Shown piece after piece: positions 54,700 through 64,000 of a stretch of DNA of 64,000 nucleotides (position 1 is the stretch's first letter; every line of letters starts with the position of its first letter). Position numbers and translations under genes: made by a program. The DNA comes from Arion vulgaris (taxonomy: Eukaryota; Mollusca; Gastropoda; Stylommatophora; Arionidae), in assembly GCA_020796225.1 (NCBI GenBank), contig CM036764.1, forward strand, positions 24,484,233-24,548,232, given 5' to 3'. A model generated the notes under the pieces. The model was not told the DNA's origin, searched no databases, and was given only the letters and a program-made list of their open reading frames with translations.

Positions 54700-55130
54700 A
54701 ATTAACGTGAAGGTTGAGGCCCTTTTTAAGGACGTGAATGAAACAGATGTAGTTATTTACACTGATGGTTCAGTCATTTGCCAACAATGATGTGCGTGGG
54801 GTTTTTCAGCGCGCTAAGGAGGAAAAATTATAAGAGAGGCCAGTTGGGCCTATGCAACAACCACAAGTAGCTTGAAAATAGAGGTGGGGGCGGTTACAGA
54901 GGTAGTTGGCATCTCATAACTACTCTGGTGTTTTCATACTCAGGGTCTCCAAGAATATGATTTGTAAAGTAGAAACAGGAATTGTGAGTCGAAACTGGGT
55001 GGAGGTACTGGTACAGTAAGGTATCGGAGAAATTACCTTCATTTGCCTTCCTTGGAATGGAGTCAGGGGTAATGAACAAGCTGATAGATTAGCTCTCATG
55101 GCTATGATATAAGAGGGAATGCAATGATAT
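54700..55130 (+). mobile_element. LINE RNase H domain remnant
   Basis: 'DVVIYTDGSV' (first catalytic Asp region), 'WGFS.R..GKIIREASWAYA' and, after frameshifts and stops, 'GNEQADRLALMA'. The order is that of a retrotransposon RNase H. It continues after an insertion at 55438-55494. Confidence 0.8.
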
Positions 55131-55254
55131 TCTTAATGCATTGAGTCTTTCAGAACTTTCTTCCAGTCGCTCACCAGATTGAGAGAGATGGGTGGTGATA
55201 TTTGTACATCCTGAAAAGAACTTTCTTTTGTCCTCACACTGCTACTGAGTTGTT

Positions 55255-55455
55255 GCCCAGTGTCATGGTTTTCTGTTTTTGTCTTGCGATGTTCTGGTGG
55301 CTTGTGTGATTGTTATTTTTGCTCTTTCACAAGATTCCGCTACTCCATCTAACCATCTTTTCCGTGGTCTTCCTCTTGCCTTCTTTCCCGATGTTCTGTT
55401 GTAGAAGACTCTGTATACTGTGGAGTTTGGATGCTGAAAAGAACGACATACCAAA
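55255..55455 (-). mobile_element. LINE RT C-terminus (family L1a) inserted in an RNase H LINE
   Basis: A 63-residue minus-strand ORF with 'VFYNRTSGKKARGRPRKRWL', then 'DGVAESCERAKITITQATRT'. It interrupts the + strand RNase H element whose pieces flank it. Confidence 0.8.
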
Positions 55456-55625
55456 AATGCAAAAAGATTGATTAATCAACATTGAACTGGCTTGTGCCCA
55501 ACAAGCCAGTTCAATGTTGATTAATCAATCTTTTTGCACTGAGCACTGCTGGATTTGTTGAGGTGGGGATTGAAGCACCTATGGGCATGTTCGGAGGGCT
55601 ATAATGACAGTCCTCATATGATTAC
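55438..55625 (+). mobile_element. RNase H LINE tail containing a 37-bp perfect hairpin
   Basis: Reads 'KERHTKNAKRLINQH' before the hairpin and a 'LLDLLRWGLKHLWACSEGYN'-like tail after it, as at 28500-28870. Arms 55458-55494 and 55502-55538 are perfect reverse complements of 37 bp around the 7-base loop TGCCCAA. Confidence 0.85.
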
Positions 55626-56595
55626 TGGATATAGAGAAAAAAATAAAAAATTTAAGAGATAAATAAAAAGAGACTCAGTAGCCAGGAAAATATTCATCAA
55701 CAGAGAAAAACTCAGTGCCAATGACAACATTTTAAGAGAGAGAAAGGTGCCCAATACACTCAAGAAATATACAGAGATAGAGAAAACAAAAATTGTTTGA
55801 GAGCTCAGAAACTAATTAGAGAAAGAAACATAGGCTCCAATTCCAAGAAAATATTAAGGAAAAAAAGGCTCAATACTAAAGAAAAACATTAGTAGACTAG
55901 CATATTTGCCAATTTGATGCTGACAAACACTTTTCATATCAAAGTTTATCAAGTGTCAAAGTTGTTGATTTTTGAATTTGAAAATATAAATTAAATTATA
56001 ATTATACTGTTACTGTAATAAAAGGATACAAAATCTAACTTTTTTAGCTCTCATATGAGTACAAAATCTAACTTTTTTAACTCTCATATGAGTCATGGAG
56101 ACTATAGTCTCAGAAATCAAGGCTGCCATATTTACTAACAGTATTTTCATATCAAAGTCTGCATCTGGAAATGACCTTGTTTCATGATAGAGGTTATGAC
56201 CTATTCAGAAAGTTTTGAAAATATACATATAAAAAATATAGATTTTTGTGATTTTTGCTTGCAATGTTACCTTGTTGAAATCTAAAGAAACATAAGTCCA
56301 TCATACGCACCTCCCAAAAATAACCTTACTAGTGAGTGCTGATTTGTCAGTTTAGTTGCTTTGGATGCATAGTTAACAATACTAATACCCTTTTTTACTG
56401 ACAGATTACCTCACTTATTATAAAGAGATGATTTTCATGCCATAAGATCAAATACAAAAACAAAAACATATCTTTGAACCAGACTTGTTTGTAAGATTTA
56501 TTTTTTTAATGTAAGCTCTGGATTATGGTATCAGTGTGATAGTGAACACTAATATGAAATTGTTAATTATTTGAACATGTGAAGATCAGAATACT
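55626..56595. other. No clear gene, one ~33-bp duplication
   Basis: 56033-56097 repeats AAAATCTAACTTTTTTARCT plus CTCATATGAGT twice. 55626-55900 is A-rich with AGAGAAA phrases. Nothing coding. Confidence 0.45.
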
Positions 56596-56599
56596 AAAA

Positions 56600-57020
56600 A
56601 TGCATATTTCCAGTGGCAACATATGGGTGTGCAGCATGGACATGTAACTAGGCAGTAGAAAAGAATATATGTTTTTTTTAATATCAGTGTTACAGAAGAT
56701 TCCTCCATATATCATGGACAGAGAAGAGAATAAATATGCAGAAAACCTCAACATCAAAGAAAATTGGCTGAAACTGCAAATAAGAATGAGAAAATTGAAG
56801 TATTTTGGACATATAGAGAGACACGACTGGTTGGAGAATACCGTTGAGGGAGGCGGCATCCCAGCAAAGAGAAGAGGAAGAAGACCACAGAGAAGATGGA
56901 TTCAGAATGTAACCATTACGGCTGCAGAGGTGGAACATCTGGTCTATGAGAGTTGGAAATTCCAAAGAACTGTTAGGACGGCAAAGTTCTGCTCATGGGA
57001 AGCTGTTTGATGATGATGAT
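56600..57020 (+). mobile_element. LINE RT C-terminus (family L4b)
   Basis: The ORF 56669-57010 encodes 'LKYFGHIERHDWLENTVEGG', 'GIPAKRRGRRPQRRWIQNV' and 'WKFQRTVRTAKFCSW', the GHI..., R.RGRP..RW and C-terminal signature of LINE RTs. A decayed copy in the same orientation is at 62730-63045 and one in reverse at 58430-58680. It ends 57 bp before exon 11. Confidence 0.85.
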
Positions 57021-57077
57021 GAATATATGGGGGCAAACTGGTCAATTTATACATAATTTACCATGTTTCTTTTACAG

Positions 57078-57286
57078 AACGTGATAAAGAAGTTTGTGAT
57101 GTGCAGTGTGGAGTCAGTGGATGCTGGGGAAAAGGTCAAAATAAATGTTTGAAGTGTGCTAAAAATCTCTATGAAGAAGAATCACTGTGTTTAAATGAGT
57201 GTACCGACTTGCCAAGATTATACCACGGTGGTATGAACAAGTGTTTGAAATGTCATAAGGAGTGTGCCAGTCATTGTGGTGGACCG
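57078..57286 (+). CDS. EGFR: EGFR/ErbB receptor, exon 11 (domain IV)
   Basis: Acceptor TTTCTTTTACAG and donor GTAAGTCT. Phase 1 in (G+AA = Glu), phase 0 out. The product 'VCDVQCGVSGCWGKGQNKCL' then 'KCAKNLYEEESLCLNEC' and 'CLKCHKECASHCGGP' matches the ErbB domain IV start 'VC...C...GCWG.....C..C' and the next 'C..CH.EC' module. Confidence 0.97.
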
Positions 57287-57359
57287 GTAAGTCTTGTCCA
57301 GTTTTGTATTTTTATCTTCATGATTGATGTCGTTTAGGCTGATTTCACTGGTGAAAATC

Positions 57360-57660
57360 TTAAGAAAATTGGCACTCGATAGATGGAGTAACAATGAGAG
57401 ATAATATCTCAAATGAGGCTATTAGAAACTTGGTAGAAACTACACCAGTGCATATTAAGAAACAAGTCAAATGGTTTGAACATGAACCACGATTACCATC
57501 CAACAGTACACCACAATGAGTACTACTATTGAAATACATGGTTTCAAGTTTAAAGGTCACTCACGCAAAGATGGAGCGCAGAAATACCAGAGGCAGTAAT
57601 AAACACCATATGCGAGGCGCACTTAAGAGCACATGCCAGAACTTTTCGCATCATCACTGT
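57360..57660 (+). mobile_element. LINE RT C-terminus (family L3) in intron 11
   Basis: AAACAAGTCAAATGGTTTGA, ACCATCCAACAGTACACCAC and CTCACGCAAAGATGGAGCG are collinear with L3. It fills almost half of the 697-bp intron. Confidence 0.65.
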
Positions 57661-57983
57661 TGTCATCATCGCTTGCTCAGGGCATAAAAGATAAATCCTA
57701 ATGTGTACAGTTTTGCTGTGACTGCACTAGCAATGCAGCCATTAAATTCCTCAGGCTCATGTCCTGGGCCCCCTCTCCACACGCACACACACTACCCTAA
57801 AAGCGGTTTTACAATTGGTAACGCCATTTTTCATAAATGGTTTTATTTTACTACATTTGAATTTGTTTAGAATCTTTCTAGTATTGTAATCTTTATTGTG
57901 TTTGTTTTATTTATCTATAATTATGTTCATACAGTTTCCATTCTATTGTTGACTAGACATAAAGAAATTGTTTTCCACTTCAG

Positions 57984-58129
57984 AACAACACTGATTGTGA
58001 TAGCTGCTTACATGTTGTCATGAGAAACAAACTCGGTATGGTCAGTTGTGAAGAAACCTGTGGACCTGCCACATATGAAGATGACAAGAAAGTCTGCCAG
58101 CCATGTCACCCAAACTGTGGCAATAATGG
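57984..58129 (+). CDS. EGFR: EGFR/ErbB receptor, exon 12 (domain IV)
   Basis: Acceptor TTTTCCACTTCAG. The donor GTATAATA is non-consensus after +4. Phase 0 in, phase 2 out. The product 'NNTDCDSCLHVVMRNKLGMV', then 'SCEETCG', then 'VCQPCHPNCGNNG' continues the repeated C..C / C...C modules. 'C..CHPNC' aligns with the module that, in human EGFR, is the last before the membrane. An NNT sequon opens the exon. Confidence 0.95.
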
Positions 58130-58429
58130 GTATAATAAAATTTGAAATATTGTAACAATTTTGTTTTCTTTCATTATTGTCTTCCTTTTTTTCTCATGTT
58201 TTATTTGTATTCTCAGAAAATTGAAAAGAAAATGTTTATTATAACTGACAATACCTTGAATATAATGAAAATGTGTGTATGTTTTATTTATTTTAGTCTA
58301 CATTTAATGTTTCCTAATCATTGCATTGCGAATTAGTATTTATACCAGTTCATGTAGGATATCTTATTATTTCTTTTTGTAGTGGGGCTGAAAAGATGGG
58401 AATAAAATTAGTGTTCATTCTTCATCATC

Positions 58430-58680
58430 AAATAGCTTGTCCTCAGCAGAACTTGCCACCCCAACAGTCCTTCAGAATTTCTCTCTCATAGGCCAGATGT
58501 CCAGCCTCTGCAGCCGTCATGTTAAAACCATCAGTTTCATCCTGAATCCATCTTCTCCATGGCCTTCGTCTCTTTGCCGTTATTCCTTCCTACATGACAG
58601 TCTTCAGCCCTTCGTGTCTTTTTTATATGTCCAAAATAACTCATTTCATTCTTAGATAGTGCAATATACTTTTTATTTCA
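58430..58680 (-). mobile_element. LINE RT C-terminus (family L4b) in intron 12
   Basis: The minus strand of CATCAAATAGCTTGTCCTCA...GCAGAACTTGCCACCCCAAC...CATCCTGAATCCATCTTCTC is the reverse of 62740-63045, giving the same 'AKFCSG' end. Confidence 0.75.
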
Positions 58681-58792
58681 GAATATTTCATTTCTCCAGA
58701 AGTTTAAAAATAATTAATAATTTAATTACTTTTTATTTGTGTTAAATATTTTAACTTTCTTTCATTCAAGTTATGTTTTTGTATCATTATAG

Positions 58793-58964
58793 TTGTACTG
58801 GTCCAGACAAACATGTTAAAAAAGGAGGTTGTAATGCATGCGACATGGGCATCAAAAAAAATTCATTTGGTCTCATTGAATGTTTGCCAACAAATATACA
58901 GAGCTGTACTGAAGGATATTTTCTTACAAACAGTCCTGGTGTTAATGGAGGAATGCAATTTCAA
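58793..58964 (+). CDS. EGFR: EGFR/ErbB receptor, exon 13 (extended domain IV)
   Basis: Acceptor GTATCATTATAG and donor GTATGTTT. Phase 2 in (GG+T = Gly), phase 0 out. The product 'CTGPDKHVKKGGCNACDMG' then 'GLIECLPTNIQSCTEGYFLT'. The CTGP motif matches the human juxtamembrane CTGPG, but here the chain continues with another cysteine module, as in insect and nematode receptors. This exon and the next have no counterpart at the end of human EGFR. Confidence 0.93.
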
Positions 58965-59089
58965 GTATGTTTTAATTATTAGTATACATTGGGTGTTGTT
59001 TTTTTTTAAAAAATAAAGCAATTTGTTTGTATTTATACTTTTCTGAAAGGATTGAGTTTATTTAGTAATTGTCTTTCTTTCCCCATTCT

Positions 59090-59560
59090 TGTCAGTCTAT
59101 TATATACATTTTACTAGTCTTCATGTAGTTTGTCGTTGCAGAATGTCACTGTCATCATAGCCTACCAAAGAGATGCTTGATCTCTAGTCAGTTCTGCCAC
59201 CACCTTCGTCATCATGTTCAAGTTTTCTTTTATGTCATATTTTCACCATTGTCTTGATTGTCTTCTGCCTTGCTGTCTAGGGACTGTGCCCTTTATTACT
59301 ACGGTGTCTAAATCAGAGACATTCATTGTGACCAATACATTTGGTTCTGAGACATAATATTGTTTATGAACGAAGGTTTCTCGATGTTCAGGTCTTATCA
59401 ATTGTTTCAAATGGGAAATTAGTCCTATCTATAATCCATATCGATATAGTTAGGTTAAAATTTGGTATGAAATAAAAAAAAAAGAACCATTTTACATAAA
59501 TTTTGGTCAATGATTTGTTTGAATCTGTTTTGGAGACTTAATTTTGATCATAATCGGGTC
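59090..59560 (-). other. Probable LINE-derived sequence, unassigned
   Basis: Phrases such as TCTTGATTGTCTTCTGCCTT and CAAAGAGATGCTTGATCTC look like reversed LINE 3' coding, but no protein motif is firm. Confidence 0.35.
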
Positions 59561-59569
59561 ATATCAAAG

Positions 59570-59960
59570 GTTGACTGCAATGACTTTCCAACATCCTCTG
59601 TCTCTTGACCTTTATGTTGCACTGTCAGGCCATAATTTTTCCATCTCTTGATCTGTCTCTCTACATAAATAATAATAATTCCTCTCGTACCGTTATGCGT
59701 ACAAAGGTCCTGCAAGTGATTTCTCCATACTGCTCTATCCTGGGCAACTCGTTCAATCTCCTCCATGGAACTGAGACCAATATTCTTGCCTCTCTCAGCA
59801 AAGTTCATTTCAGGGTCTCCTTAGGTCGACCTCTCTTTCCTGAACCCTTTGTATCCCACTTCAATGCCTGCTTTAATATTCGTTGATCATTTCTCCTCAA
59901 GGTGTGTCCAACATATCTCCATCTTCTATTTCTTATAACAGTTGTCACTAGTTTTCTACA
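59570..59960 (-). mobile_element. LINE RT C-terminus (family L2) and adjoining LINE scrap
   Basis: 59660-59960 is the reverse of 7060-7330: CTCGTACCGTTATGCGTAC, CTGCTCTATCCTGGGCAACT and AGGTCGACCTCTCTTTCC, with a short (AAT)n at 59667-59678. 59570-59660 (AGGCCATAATTTTTCCATCT) belongs to a different LINE 3' end. Confidence 0.8.
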
Positions 59961-60139
59961 TACTTGAGGCAAAATGGAGTTTCTCCAAATAACATTTTAT
60001 ACTTTTCTTTTACATCTCATGTGTTTCGAATTCTAACCAATTAATTCAGTTCTTAAAAGTTACACAAGCTCAAATAGAAGAATGATCAACAAGTTTGCAA
60101 GGAAATGGCTGAAACCACAGTGTACAGTATGTTAAGAGC

Positions 60140-60400
60140 CCATTTAATACCATGTGGCACAGTGGATCACAATGTAAAGCCCACATTTTTCTTTGACCAA
60201 CAGCACACGATGGGTAATGTAGTCAACATCATACCATTCACCTTTTATTTTGCAGTGTTTCTCTGGTACCCAACTGAGGCTGAACTGAAAGTCATTTGTG
60301 ATCAGGAAAAATCTCACTACAACTGGGTGGTTTGAAATGGCACCATGCATCTTCAAACCGCATGCACTAACTACTTTGCTACTGAGTCTCTTAACCATAA
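60140..60400 (-). mobile_element. SINE S3, diverged minus-strand copy
   Basis: Read backwards: GCAAAGTAGTTAGTGCATGC (A-box region), then ACGATGGGTAATGTAGTCAA as the complement of the GACCACATCACCCATCGT body motif and TACCATGTGG as the end. Confidence 0.6.
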
Positions 60401-60479
60401 TGTTTGTTAAATATTTATTCCTTAGTTACTAGCTCATCTTTTTCTTCTGGGAGTCAGCACAGATCAGTGGCAGTAAACA

Positions 60480-61910
60480 AGATTCATACACACAAGTAGA
60501 CAGGTTTTGTTTCCACTCTCTCTAGCCTGTGACGCAGGGGCACTTACTGCAGCAACAACCAAAAAACATGATTCTATCTGTCCTTGGCCATCCTCTATAT
60601 TGTGTTCCAACTGTGCCTCATTTCTTTCAGTTCTGTAGTTTTGGAGTCCTCCATTTTGTGGTTTACCCTCCAGGGTTCATTTCCTAGCAGTTTTCATGAC
60701 AGAGCTAGCCTCTATACATAACGTTCTCACCTTTTTTTTTTGATGATGGTCTCTTGCTATTTGTTTCCAGCACTGTCTGTTTCGACATATTTGTCACTGT
60801 GTAAATTATCTGACACCTTCATCTTGCTGAAAGATATGCATAGCTTATGGCATTGCCTGGGTGTATAGATATTGATTCTCTTCAGTACAGTTTATTTTTT
60901 CCTACTCTCTCTCACTTGTAAGAAAAATACTATACTCTTCTGTAAGCTGAATTGTAGATATCATACTTATTATTTGTTGTATTTTTTTGTTCATTTCTTC
61001 TATAACTTATATATTGCCTTTTTCATCTTCACAGATGGTCAGTTGGCAAGAGTTTTGCTGTGACAACCTCTGAATTTCCGCTTTTCTCTCTTGTCTTTCA
61101 GCTCATATATAAGTCTCTTCTCAAAAGACTGTGCCCTTGCGCAATATCGCTTTCCACACAACACTGTCATCAGCTAATTTTTCCCATGTGCTGGGACCTA
61201 TAGAAAAGTTCTTCATTGAGGCCTTGCAGATATCTTTATATCTGAGCAGTGGTCTGCCCTGGTGCCTCTTCCTCCGAAAGTTCACAGAACAACATTTGTT
61301 TTGGTATGCGACAAGTTTCCATTTTTCTCACATGCCCTAAACATCTTAGTCGTCTACAGTTGAGCATGCCCATGATGGAAGGCAGGTTTGCATGTTGCAG
61401 TACTTTAGAGTTGGTTATCTTGTCGTAACCACCTGATGTTCATAATCTTGCAGAGACATCGAAGGGGAAAGATGTGGTCTCCTCTCATGCATTGAGTAGG
61501 CTGTCCATGTTTCTGAGCTATATAGTAAAGAACTAATTACACAGGCTCTATATATTTGAATCTTCGTCTGCAGTGTTAGTTTTGTGTCGTCCCACTCTCG
61601 CTTGGATAGTTTGCCAAATGTAGTAGCCGCACTCCCTTTTCAAGCATTGATTTCTTCATCATGAGTAAGGCTTGCACTGACCATGAATCCAAGATAGCAA
61701 AATTTTTGAACTGGTGTTAGAAGGTTACCATTGATATATGTTGTTTTACCTTCCTGACAAAAAACAACCGTTTTGGTGGCACTTATAGTCAGAGAAAATA
61801 GGTTGCATGCCTTAGCCAAATGATTGATTATGCATTGCAGTGTAGCCTCACTGTGGGCGACTAAGGCAGCATCATCGGCGAAGAGGAGTTCTATAACTTA
61901 AGCTCTGCAG
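60480..61910 (-). mobile_element. LINE reverse transcriptase, 3' two thirds (family L6)
   Basis: The minus strand decodes, across frameshifts, as 'ELLFADDAALVAHSEATLQC' (catalytic ADD), 'FSLTISATKTVVF', 'KFCYLGFMVSASLTHDEEIN', 'CVISSLLYSSETWT', 'NLPSIMGMLNCRRLRCLGHV' and a degenerate 'YKD.CK' end. It is RTE-like in wording. It fills much of intron 13 and is dead. A C-terminal piece of the same family is at 63135-63385 (-). Confidence 0.85.
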
Positions 61911-61939
61911 AAACACAGGGGTTAATGTACTTGTTCCCT

Positions 61940-62160
61940 ATAGGGGTGCTCCCAGATTACAAATCTCAAGTTGGAATGAGATTTTTTCCAACCACAAATG
62001 GCTCTGAAGTTTACCCATGCAAAATTGAATTGGATATCAGAGAAACATTGGGAAGTAAAATTGACCGACGGGATGTTGACCATATCACCCATCGTGTATT
62101 AATGGTCAAAGAATAGTAGCGGTCTAACACTGTATTCCCCGATATACCACATGGTATTAA
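61940..62160 (+). mobile_element. SINE S3, 3' part
   Basis: GAGATTTTTTCCAACCACAA, ACATTGGGAAGTAAAATTG, GACCATATCACCCATCGTG and ACACTGTATTCCCCGATATA follow the S3 body. It stops 73 bp before exon 14. Confidence 0.7.
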
Positions 62161-62232
62161 AAATTGGTTCTTGTTTTAAATAAATTTTATAAAATATGAT
62201 ATTTTATGGAAAAAAATTGTTCCCCGTCTCAG

Positions 62233-62484
62233 GTGTGTGAGATATGCAATGAGTACTGCCTTACCTGTGTTGATCCTACGCCACGGTCCTGCAGTAAATG
62301 CCGCTACTTCAGAAAGGATGATTACTGTGTGAAAGATTGTCCCAGCTTTGAATATGGCAACCCAGAAACAAAACATTGTGAGCTGTGTAACTCTGAGTGC
62401 AGAACAGGATGCTCTGGCCCCACCTCTGCAAATTATGCGGCTTGTGCAAATTTTAAGATCATCATAAATGCGGAAAACAAAATT
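62233..62484 (+). CDS. EGFR: EGFR/ErbB receptor, exon 14 (last domain IV modules)
   Basis: Acceptor TTCCCCGTCTCAG and donor GTAAGTTA. Phase 0 at both ends, 84 codons. The product 'VCEICNEYCLTCVDPTPRSC', 'SKCRYFRKDDYCVKDCP', then 'CELCNSECRTGCSGPTSANY' contains two more C..C modules and ends with a GCSGP motif, and then 'FKIIINAENKI'. This resembles the last module before the membrane. No transmembrane segment is in this exon, and no following exon is detectable before 64000, so the receptor continues off the window. Confidence 0.95.
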
Positions 62485-62729
62485 GTAAGTTAGTGCTAGA
62501 TTATTGTGCATATATATTTGTTGTAGATTGCAGCTGTATTGTTGTAGGCAAGTACTGTATTGTTGCAGATAGTTGCTGCATTTTTGTAGACCGATTATAT
62601 AATGTAGAAAACCAATACTTTTGCACTTATCTAATGTATTGTTGTAAATGGCAGCTCTATTGTTGTAGATGGTAGTTGTTTGATGTATATGTAAGCTGTA
62701 CTGTTGTACCTATTACTCTGTATATCTTG

Positions 62730-63045
62730 GACAGAGAAGAGAACAAATAGATCTATCCAGAAAGAACTAAAAATCAAAGAAAACAGGCTGATACTACAAA
62801 TAAGAAAGAGAAAATTGAGGTATTTTGGACATATAAAAAAGACACACAGGGCTGGAAAAGACCATCATGGAAGGAGGCATACCGGCAAAGAGAAGAAGAG
62901 AAAGACCATGGAGAAGATAGATTCAGGATGTAACTGATAGTTTGAACATGACGGCTGCAGAGGCGGGACATCTGGCCTATGAGAGAGAAATTCCAAAAGA
63001 CTGTTGGGGTGGCAAAGTTCTGCTCAGGACCATCTATTTGATGAT
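62730..63045 (+). mobile_element. LINE RT C-terminus (family L4b)
   Basis: Collinear with 56700-57010: TTGGACAGAGAAGAGAACAA, ATTTTGGACATATAAAAAAG and GGCAAAGTTCTGCTCAGGAC. Frameshifted. Confidence 0.8.
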
Positions 63046-63134
63046 GATGACTGTTGTACACGGCATCTGTACTGTTTTAGATAACTGCTGCATTTTGTTG
63101 TATTGTACATAGTATAGCATCTGTAAATATATGG

Positions 63135-63385
63135 CCTTTTTCATCTTTACAGTCAATTGGCAATGGTTTTACAGCAACAACTTCTGAGTTTCCGCTTGTC
63201 TCTCTTGACTTCATCTCATCTCTAAGTCTCTTTTCAAAACATTCTGCACCTTTGCATAATGTTGTTTTCCACATAACTCGACCATCAGCTAGTTTTTTCC
63301 ATTTGTAGGCACCTATAGAAAAGCTCTTCATTGAAGCCTTGCAGACATCCTTATATTTGAGCAGTGGTCTGCCTTGGAGCATGTG
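63135..63385 (-). mobile_element. LINE RT C-terminus (family L6)
   Basis: A minus-strand ORF with 'LQGRPLLKYKDVCKASMKSF', then 'WKKLADGRVMWKTTLCKGAE' and 'FEKRLRDEMKSR'. This is the R.....RYKD..K..MK and W..LA..R..W end of RTE-like LINEs. Matches 61060-61250. Confidence 0.85.
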
Positions 63386-63480
63386 TATTGTTATAACAAG
63401 TTACTGTATTGTTGTAGAAGACATTTCTATTGTTGTAGATAACACTTGAACTGTTAATGAGTGTTGTATTGCTCAAAACC

Positions 63481-64000
63481 ATTCTATTGTTGATGATCTT
63501 AACTCTTAACCATTGGCAGGTTTTTAATGTTTTTTCGATATTTTTTATGCCCTGCTCTATATTTAGCAACCATACAAATTCTTTGCATTGAAAATAGGCA
63601 TGTTATATATGGTTGAAAAGCTAATTGGATGGGCTATCAGGATATGTGGTTTTAACATAAGTGTGATATAATTTATGATATCCGTGACCTACTTATGGAA
63701 AGTCTAAAAATAGATTATTCTACCAATGACAATTTTTTTACAGTCACAAAGAAGGAAAAAATAAGTATGACGAATATAATGGAATCTTTTATTACAGTCT
63801 TTTAAAGTCTTCATATTTGCAAAACATATCTGAATTTAAACATGTTTGGGAAATAAGAAAGGCAGTAATCATGAAATTTATAATATTCAATATTTTCATA
63901 TTGTAAAGAAAAAAAGTCAATAAATATTGCCTTCAAGAGAAAATGATGCCGAATTGGTCTAGTAAGCAGCCTATAAAGAACTAACACTTATAGTAGCATA
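63481..64000. other. No recognisable feature
   Basis: AT-rich start of the intron after exon 14. A TTTTTTACAG acceptor-like site at 63741-63750 is followed by an in-frame stop seven codons later, so I do not call an exon. Confidence 0.5.

Larger units (their letters stand above)
62493..63480. repeat. Degenerate minisatellite split by two LINE fragments
   Basis: Loose ~25-30 bp units around GCTGTATTGTTGTAGATA run 62493-62715, resume at 63045-63130 and again at 63380-63470. LINE pieces at 62730-63045 and 63135-63385 separate them. It starts within 10 bp of the exon 14 donor. Confidence 0.65.

Noticed and set aside
63741..63780. Candidate next EGFR exon after an acceptor-like TTTTTTACAG
   Set aside because: In the required phase 0 it hits a stop after six codons and encodes no membrane segment.
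1..64000. CRISPR array or prokaryotic defence system
   Set aside because: The tandem repeats have no unique spacers, and the sequence is clearly an intron-containing animal gene region.

Overview
This is a TE-rich, AT-rich piece of an animal nuclear genome carrying the middle of one protein-coding gene. On the + strand, 14 consecutive exons between 12117 and 62484 encode about 740 residues of the extracellular part of an EGFR/ErbB-family receptor tyrosine kinase. Every junction is GT-AG, every phase agrees with its neighbour, and the domain order is L1, furin-like cysteine-rich, L2, then a long cysteine-rich region. The signal-peptide exon should lie upstream. The transmembrane and kinase exons lie beyond the right edge. 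I found no other host gene.

The host looks like a lophotrochozoan, most likely a mollusc and plausibly an octopod cephalopod. The reasons are the extended ErbB domain IV seen in protostomes, long introns packed with several tRNA-derived SINE families, many decayed non-LTR retrotransposon (LINE) fragments and abundant minisatellites. This is inference and no species is claimed.

Layout. 1-12116: upstream sequence or intron 1, holding SINEs, LINE pieces, a 39-bp and a 62-bp minisatellite, and a degenerate minisatellite split by insertions. 12117-17067: exons for most of L1. 17068-28027: further L1 and start of domain II, with composite LINE debris, a 34-bp minisatellite, a SINE whose A-box region is amplified 12 times, and a 26-bp minisatellite. 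28028-34880: domain II exons, including the dimerisation arm. 34881-45800: the largest intron (10.9 kb), with RNase H LINE pieces, SINEs and a TTAA-ended MITE. 45801-54193: L2 domain exons, with LINEs carrying nested MITEs in the introns. 54194-62484: domain IV exons. 62485-64000: start of the next intron.

Three of the introns begin with a minisatellite within about 10 bp of the splice donor. LINE-derived ORFs and tandem-repeat ORFs are not host genes. Exon names such as 'exon 1' count from the first exon visible here, not from the true gene start.
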